Assembly (NCBI RefSeq): GCF_020982545.1
Contig: NZ_JAJKLK010000008.1
Coordinates: 248,001-312,000 of the forward strand
DNA length: 64,000 nt
Reading direction: 5' to 3'
Origin: Streptomyces sp. MNU76
GTDB taxonomy: Bacteria; Actinomycetota; Actinomycetes; Streptomycetales; Streptomycetaceae
Shown here: positions 59,640-64,000 of the stretch, piece after piece
Position numbering within the stretch: position 1 is the first letter of the stretch
How the letters are laid out: each line of letters starts with the position of its first letter
The notes under the pieces: model-generated
The model's database searches: none
What the model was told of the DNA's origin: nothing
The model's input: only the letters and a program-made list of their open reading frames with translations
Program-made: the position numbers and the translations under genes

Positions 59640-59809
59640 GGCGGAACTCCTTGCGCGAGGAGATGCGCTGATGCCTCAAGGATCCCACCGCCGGGCCCGC
59701 CGGGGAGGGGTGGGAAGCGAGGGCGGGGTGCTGCGCCGTCGGGGTGCCGTGCGTTCTCGGCACGCGTGGCTGTGCGCAGAGAATGTGATCATGCGTTTAC
59801 GTTGCGTGG

Positions 59810-60340
59810 GTGCTGGAAGCATCCTTTCTGAATCTCTCCGACCGCCACTGGCAGGACGGCGCGGTGTCCGTGCGGCCCGCGTGGGAAGTGCAGGAGCACG
59901 ACGGCGCCACGGCCTGGTTCAACGCCCGGCTCTCGTTCCCGGACGGTGCCGGGGTCGAGGTTCTCGCCGTGGTCTGCGGAGGCCGGCTGTCGCTGGAGGA
60001 CGTACGCGCCCAGCCACCGCTGTCCCTGGACGACCTCGCGGAGCTCGCCGACTGGATCGAGGGTCCGCTGTTCGAGGCGTGCGGCACGGTGCCGGACCTC
60101 GTCGAGGAGGAGCCGCCGCGGACCCCGTACGGGCCCGGGCGGCGGGCCCGGCCCGCGTGGCCGCGCGGTGTGGAGGGGCGGCGGCTGGTGGCCGAGGAGT
60201 ATCTCGCCGCGCAGCGGTGCGGCTACGACCCGGTCCTCGCGGTGATGTGCGCGACCGGGCACAGTCGCCGCAGGGCGCTGCGGCTGATCGCCGGGGCGCG
60301 TGACGAGGGCCTGCTCGGCCCCCGTCACGCCCGCCGCTGA
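59810..60340 (+). CDS. Conserved actinobacterial protein, DUF6214-like
   Basis: 176 residues from GTG 59810. Sequences LSFPDGAGVEVLAVVCGGRL, SLDDLAELADWIEGPLFEAC and VAEEYLAAQRCGYDPVLAVM with the C-terminal TGHSRRRALRLIAGARDEGL (a helix-turn-helix-like end) recall a small streptomycete family I believe is DUF6214. No clear ribosome site precedes the GTG (TTTACGTTGCGTGG), so it could be leaderless. Function unknown. Confidence 0.7.
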   Translation: MLEASFLNLSDRHWQDGAVSVRPAWEVQEHDGATAWFNARLSFPDGAGVEVLAVVCGGRLSLEDVRAQPPLSLDDLAELADWIEGPLFEACGTVPDLVEEEPPRTPYGPGRRARPAWPRGVEGRRLVAEEYLAAQRCGYDPVLAVMCATGHSRRRALRLIAGARDEGLLGPRHARR

Positions 60341-60374
60341 GTGTGGGGCCGGGGGCCGGGGGGAGGGCGGCCGG

Positions 60375-61040
60375 TCACTGCGTCAGGTCGCGCATCCGGC
60401 TGATCTCCGTGGTCTGCTGGGCGATGACGTCGTCGGCCATCTCCTCGATCAGGATGTTGTTGCCCTGCGCCTTCACATCCGTGGCCATGGTGATCGCCCC
60501 CTCGTGATGGGTGATCATCAGTTTCAGGAACAACTGGTCGAACTTCTTCCCGTCGAGCGTGCCGAGCTGCTTCAGCTGGTCCTCGGTCGCCATGCCGGGC
60601 ATCGTGTCGTGGTCGTGCGAAGTGTCCTGCCCGTCGTCGCCGTTGGCCTGCAGCCACCCCTCCATGGCCTCGATCTCGGGCCTCTGGGCGGCCGAGATGC
60701 GCTCGGCGATCCGCTTCACCTGGGTCGACTTCGCGTGGCCGGGGGCGAGTTCGGTCATCTCCAGCGCCTGGGCATGGTGCTGGATCATCATGCGGGCGTA
60801 GTCGAAGTCCGCGGAATTCGGGGAGTCGTCCTCCGCCCGCTGCTTCTCGACGTCTTCCGGCGAGAGGGTTCGAGCGGCCTCACCGGGTTTTCCGGGCGCG
60901 ATCACCGCCGGTCCGCTCGACCCGCCCGAGCCGCCGTCGGGGGCCGCCTCGGTCCCCGAGTCGCAGCCCGCGAGCACCAGCAGAGCGACCGTCAGCGAGG
61001 CCGTGACCAGCGGCGCGCGGAATGTGCGGCGAACGAGCAC
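60375..61040 (-). CDS. DUF305 domain lipoprotein
   Basis: 221 residues from GTG 61040, chosen because AGGAGG lies 6 nt upstream; an earlier GTG (61058) overlaps that site. Lipobox VLAGC near residue 25. DUF305 (ferritin-like fold) with its paired His motifs: FDYARMMIQHHAQALEMTEL and FLKLMITHHEGAITMATDV; the HH pairs may bind metal. A His/Asp-rich loop SHDHDTMPGM lies between. Divergent from an LVIVD-repeat protein, a pairing I know from other streptomycetes. Likely works outside the membrane, perhaps in copper or metal handling. Confidence 0.87.
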   Translation of the reverse strand: MLVRRTFRAPLVTASLTVALLVLAGCDSGTEAAPDGGSGGSSGPAVIAPGKPGEAARTLSPEDVEKQRAEDDSPNSADFDYARMMIQHHAQALEMTELAPGHAKSTQVKRIAERISAAQRPEIEAMEGWLQANGDDGQDTSHDHDTMPGMATEDQLKQLGTLDGKKFDQLFLKLMITHHEGAITMATDVKAQGNNILIEEMADDVIAQQTTEISRMRDLTQ

Positions 61041-61234
61041 AGTGACCTCCTGGGACACAGCAACGGGCGTACACCTCGTGAGTGTTGACGAACGTTCCTA
61101 ACACGCTTTCGCGTGCAGGTGATCAAATTTGTTCGTTACAAATGCATTGCCGTCTGTTGATCTGTGCATGATGAAGACGATACTGCGGAGGTGCTCGAAC
61201 CGTTCAACTGCGAACGGCCACAAGGGAGGACACA
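61041..61234. promoter_or_regulatory. Divergent promoter region of the DUF305/LVIVD pair
   Basis: ATTTGTTCGTTACAAAT (61127-61143) is a perfect palindrome (ATTTGT / ACAAAT, 5-nt spacer) in an A+T-rich window. CACGC-TTTC-GCGTG lies at 61102-61115 and a promoter-like TTGATC (61157), 16 nt, GATACT (61179) faces the LVIVD gene. Confidence 0.55.
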
Positions 61235-62746
61235 GTGACCCTGTTGAACAACCTTCGGACGCGGCGCAGACGTCTGGGAGTCGCCGCGACTGCGGCCGGC
61301 CTCCTGGCCGCGTTGCTCACCGCCGGTCCGGCGGCCGCGACCCCTGACCCCGGGGACTCGCCCGCCGTGCGGGAGAAGGTCTCCAAGAGCGATGCCGCCG
61401 AGGCGCGGGAGGCGATAGCCGCCGGCGAGATCCCCGGCCAGGACGAGATCGTCCACTCCAGCAACATCCAGCACCTGACCAACATCCCCAAGGACGCGCT
61501 GCCGGGCACCAACTCGGATCTCGCCTTCCAGGGCAAGTACGCCTACGCCGGCAACTACGACGGCTTCCGCATCTTAGACATCAGCAACCCGAAGGCGCCC
61601 AAGACGGTCGCCCAGGTCCTCTGCCCGGGTGCGCAGAACGACATCTCCGTCTCCGGGAACCTGCTGTTCCTGTCCACGGACTCCTCGCGCAGCGACAACT
61701 CCTGCAACAGCACCACGCAGCCCGCGACGGAGAAGTCGTCGTGGGAGGGCATGAAGATCTTCGACATCAGCGACAAGGCGAACCCGAAGTACGTCGCCGC
61801 CGTGGAGACGCCCTGCGGCTCGCACACCCACACCCTGGTGCCCGAGCGCAGGAACATCTACGTCTACGTCTCCTCGTACTCCCCGAACGCCGCGTTCCCC
61901 GACTGCCAGCCCCCGCACGACGGCATCTCCGTCATCAAGGTGCCGCGCAAGTCCCCGGAGAAGGCGGCCGTGGTGGGCTTCCCGGTGCTGTTCCCCGGTG
62001 AGGGCCCGGACGGCGGCGGCAACCCGGGTTCACCCACGAACCCCGGCGTCTCCAAGACCACCGGCTGCCACGACATCACGGTGCTGCCGTCGAAGGACCT
62101 CGCCGCCGGCGCGTGCATGGGCGACGGCATTCTGTTCTCCATCAAGGACCCGGAGAACCCGAAGGTCATCGACCAGGTCCAGGACAACGTGAACTTCGCG
62201 TTCTGGCACTCGGCCAGCTTCAACCAGAAGGCGAACAAGGTCGTCTTCACCGACGAGTTGGGCGGCGGCGGCGCGGCCACCTGCAACGAGGCGATCGGCC
62301 CGAACCGCGGTGCCGACGGCATCTACGACATCGTCGGCAAGGGCGACAAGCGCAAGCTCGTCTTCAAGAGCTACTACAAGATCCCCCGCCACCAGGCCGA
62401 CACCGAGAACTGCGTCGCCCACAACGGCTCGCTGATCCCGGTCCCGGGCAAGGACATCATGGTCCAGGCGTGGTACCAGGGCGGTGTCTCCGTCTGGGAC
62501 TTCACCGACTCCTCCAAGCCCAAGGAGATCGCGTACTTCGAACGCGGTCCGATCTCCACCACCACCCTGGTGGGCGGCGGCTCCTGGTCGGCGTACTACT
62601 ACAACGGCTACATCTACTCGAACGACATGGTGAAGGGCTTCGACGTCCTGAAGATCAACGACAGGCGCACGGACCCGGCGAAGTGGGTCCCCATGCGTGA
62701 GCTCAACGTCCAGACGCAGCCGGACTACTTCGGCTTCAACTGGTAG
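61235..62746 (+). CDS. Secreted LVIVD-repeat beta-propeller protein with a TTA codon
   Basis: 503 residues from GTG 61235 (GGGAGGA upstream). Signal peptide RRLGVAATAAGLLAALLTAG, cleavage near AAATPDPG. LVIVD-type repeats F-x-I-L-D-I-S-N-P-x-x-P recur: GFRILDISNPKAPKTV, MKIFDISDKANPKYV, ILFSIKDPENPKVI, SVWDFTDSSKPKEI. Conserved Cys and HTH/GCHD sites could bind metal. Leu114 is coded by TTA (61574-61576), so translation should need the bldA tRNA and thus be late or development-linked. Divergent from the DUF305 lipoprotein. Confidence 0.87.
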   Translation: MTLLNNLRTRRRRLGVAATAAGLLAALLTAGPAAATPDPGDSPAVREKVSKSDAAEAREAIAAGEIPGQDEIVHSSNIQHLTNIPKDALPGTNSDLAFQGKYAYAGNYDGFRILDISNPKAPKTVAQVLCPGAQNDISVSGNLLFLSTDSSRSDNSCNSTTQPATEKSSWEGMKIFDISDKANPKYVAAVETPCGSHTHTLVPERRNIYVYVSSYSPNAAFPDCQPPHDGISVIKVPRKSPEKAAVVGFPVLFPGEGPDGGGNPGSPTNPGVSKTTGCHDITVLPSKDLAAGACMGDGILFSIKDPENPKVIDQVQDNVNFAFWHSASFNQKANKVVFTDELGGGGAATCNEAIGPNRGADGIYDIVGKGDKRKLVFKSYYKIPRHQADTENCVAHNGSLIPVPGKDIMVQAWYQGGVSVWDFTDSSKPKEIAYFERGPISTTTLVGGGSWSAYYYNGYIYSNDMVKGFDVLKINDRRTDPAKWVPMRELNVQTQPDYFGFNW

Positions 62747-62787
62747 GAGGCAGCGGCACCGGGACCGCCACCGCGGTCAAGTAACCC

Positions 62788-62819
62788 GTCCCGCCGGGCC
62801 CTTCGGGGACCGGCGGGAC
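62788..62819 (+). terminator. Hairpin terminator after LVIVD gene
   Basis: GTCCCGCCGG (62788-62797) and CCGGCGGGAC (62810-62819) with a partly paired 12-nt loop, 41 nt after the stop. Confidence 0.75.
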
Positions 62820-63071
62820 ACCGCGCTCCCGGCGCCCGCATTGACCGGGGCGCCCTGCGAGGACATCCTGTAACTCCCGAGCCGGCGGACGATCGGCGAA
62901 CTATACTCAGCGCCTCCGGGCGGCGCCCCTGTGTGCGCCCGCCCGGCCGTTGTTCGTCCCGGGCCGCACGGGGGACGGTCCGGGACGGACGTCCGGCGGC
63001 GACGAACAGCCCGTGCGGAGCGCGCCGGACACGGGCGGACGGCCCCTCACGGTGAGCCGACCGACGGCACC
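62820..63071. other. Intergenic region before HAD gene end
   Basis: About 250 nt with no support for a gene. TATACT at 62902-62907 looks like a -10 box but no matching -35 sits 16-18 nt upstream, so a small RNA start is only a thought. Confidence 0.3.
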
Positions 63072-63770
63072 TCAGTCCAGCAGCTCCAGCACGGGCCGCA
63101 GTCCGTCCGGCCGCCCGGCGATCGGCAGATGGTCCACGAAGTGCACCCCGCACCCCAGCGCCGCCGCCCCGCCGTCGGCCCGCCGGTCGTCACCGACCAT
63201 GAGGGTGTCCCGCGCGTCGACACCGAGCTCCGCGCAGGCGAGCGCGAACAGCCTCGGGTCCGGCTTCTGCACACCGTGCTCGTACGACAGCGCGTAGACG
63301 TCGACATACGCGTCGAGGCCGTGCGCGCGGAACACCGGCCGCAGGTCCCAGCCGATGTTGCTCACCACACCGACGGCGACCCCGCGCCGCCGCAGGGCCG
63401 CGAGCACCTCGGCGGCGTCCGGGTAGGGGCTCCACGCCGACGGTGTCATATGGCGGTCGTACAGCGCGTCGTGGAGCGCGAGGGCCGGGAGCGCCACCCG
63501 ACGGGAGAGGCCGGTGTACGCGGCCCGGTGCTCCTCGGCGCTGCGGTCCCGCAGCGCCCACAGGCCGGCCAGGTCGCCGGTCGGCGCCTCCTCCGGGGCC
63601 GCACCGCCCGGCAGGGCGCCCGCACGCTCCAGCGCCTGTGCCGTCCGGACCAACTCGGCCTCGGGCAGGGTGAGCGAGGAGCCGGCGAGGGCCGCGCGGA
63701 GCCAGGAATCGGTGGACTCCACGCGGAAGAGCGTCCCGGAGAAGTCGAACAACACTCCCTTGACCGTCAT
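63072..63770 (-). CDS. HAD-superfamily hydrolase
   Basis: 232 residues from ATG 63770. Motif I VLFDFSGTLF (DFSGT, with Phe-Ser in place of the usual DxDGT), motif II VGVVSNIGW, motif III Lys in GVQKPDPRLF and motif IV MVGDDRRADGG. A Ser two residues after the nucleophile Asp, instead of Asp, would weaken acid catalysis for phosphate-ester hydrolysis. Cap domain residues about 20-100. Probably a cytoplasmic phosphatase of unknown substrate; PAP2 gene lies just upstream in the same direction. Confidence 0.85.
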   Translation of the reverse strand: MTVKGVLFDFSGTLFRVESTDSWLRAALAGSSLTLPEAELVRTAQALERAGALPGGAAPEEAPTGDLAGLWALRDRSAEEHRAAYTGLSRRVALPALALHDALYDRHMTPSAWSPYPDAAEVLAALRRRGVAVGVVSNIGWDLRPVFRAHGLDAYVDVYALSYEHGVQKPDPRLFALACAELGVDARDTLMVGDDRRADGGAAALGCGVHFVDHLPIAGRPDGLRPVLELLD

Positions 63771-63802
63771 GCCGTCGATCCTTCGTGACCGTGCGCACCC
63801 GG

Positions 63803-64000
63803 TCAAGTACGCCTCGGCACGCCCCACTTCTCGTACGCGACCACCGCCAGCGCGATCGTCAGGCCGCCCAGCAGCCAGCCGGCCAGCACGTCCGACGCCC
63901 AGTGCACGCCCAGCCAGATCCGGGTCAGCCCGACGCCCACGACGGAGACGACGCTCACCACCACGGCCGTACGCACGACGGCGCGACCGGCGCCGTACAG
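63803..64000 (-). CDS. PAP2-family phosphatase (5' end outside window)
   Basis: Only the last 65 residues are here (stop at 63803-63805). VGLTRIWLGVHWASDVLAGW is motif C3 of the type 2 phosphatidic acid phosphatase superfamily (R-x5-H-x3-D), followed by a last membrane helix LLGGLTIALAVVAYEKW. Catalytic His of C2 is beyond the edge. Likely a membrane lipid or polyprenyl phosphate phosphatase. Confidence 0.88.
   Translation of the reverse strand: MYGAGRAVVRTAVVVSVVSVVGVGLTRIWLGVHWASDVLAGWLLGGLTIALAVVAYEKWGVPRRT

Noticed and set aside
62880..63060. Small RNA gene starting after TATACT
   Set aside because: No suitable -35 element and no terminator before the convergent HAD gene.

Overview
The window is chromosomal DNA of very high G+C with strong third-position G/C bias, frequent GTG and occasional TTG starts, dense ATGA/GTGA gene overlaps, dispersed GGGGCGCGGGGAACTGCGCG-type intergenic elements, LAXTG sorting signals, a rare TTA leucine codon, and many TetR, Lrp and ArsR regulators. 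All of this points to a Streptomyces or a very close relative. No rRNA, tRNA, CRISPR array, phage or plasmid replication gene was seen.

Layout. 0-4.5 kb: a molybdenum hydroxylase operon (2Fe-2S subunit tail, FAD subunit with an extra iron-sulfur cysteine set, molybdopterin subunit, XdhC-type maturation factor) of the PaoABC-D kind. 4.5-11.2 kb: secreted PLC-like protein, a frameshifted zinc-ribbon/peptidoglycan-binding protein and a 1210-residue membrane TPR protein. 11.3-12.6 kb: a gene graveyard with a terpene-synthase-like tail, an esterase split by an inversion, a MITE-like element and a short-chain dehydrogenase tail. 12.9-20.2 kb: fructosamine-kinase-like protein, TerD-domain protein, then a TetR/permease/amidohydrolase group with a near-perfect operator palindrome. 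20.3-24.1 kb: complete paaABCDE phenylacetyl-CoA epoxidase operon. 24.1-25.8 kb: a second graveyard (haem-binding protein fragment, LAXTG wall-protein fragment, MFS and alcohol dehydrogenase pieces). 25.9-33.7 kb: a TetR gene and a peptide-type ABC importer operon with an amidase and a permease-ATPase fusion.

34-38.6 kb: the most interesting unit, a urease-like gamma/beta fusion and alpha subunit, agmatine deiminase, a small Cys-rich protein and a TetR regulator, compactly arranged behind two TTAGAG-N5-CTCTAA-like operators. The alpha subunit keeps every nickel ligand and the carbamylated Lys but has Ala at the flap Cys position; no urease accessory genes are adjacent. 38.7-45 kb: an Lrp gene, a 985-residue kinase / M23-like / class-III aminotransferase fusion, a second Lrp gene and a divergent FUSC exporter.

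45.3-51.4 kb: beta-propeller lactonase behind a DasR-like site, sirohydrochlorin chelatase-like protein, GlcNAc-kinase-like ATPase, uracil-DNA glycosylase, BNR-repeat protein and a Rv1733c-like membrane protein. 51.5-57 kb: secreted carbohydrate-active enzymes (two pectate lyases, a CBM2 esterase) with LacI/CebR-like operators, and an SGNH hydrolase. 56.7-64 kb: old-yellow-enzyme with divergent ArsR regulator and two operator palindromes, a ferredoxin-NADP reductase, a DUF protein, a divergent DUF305/LVIVD pair (the latter with a TTA codon), a HAD hydrolase and a PAP2 phosphatase cut by the window edge.
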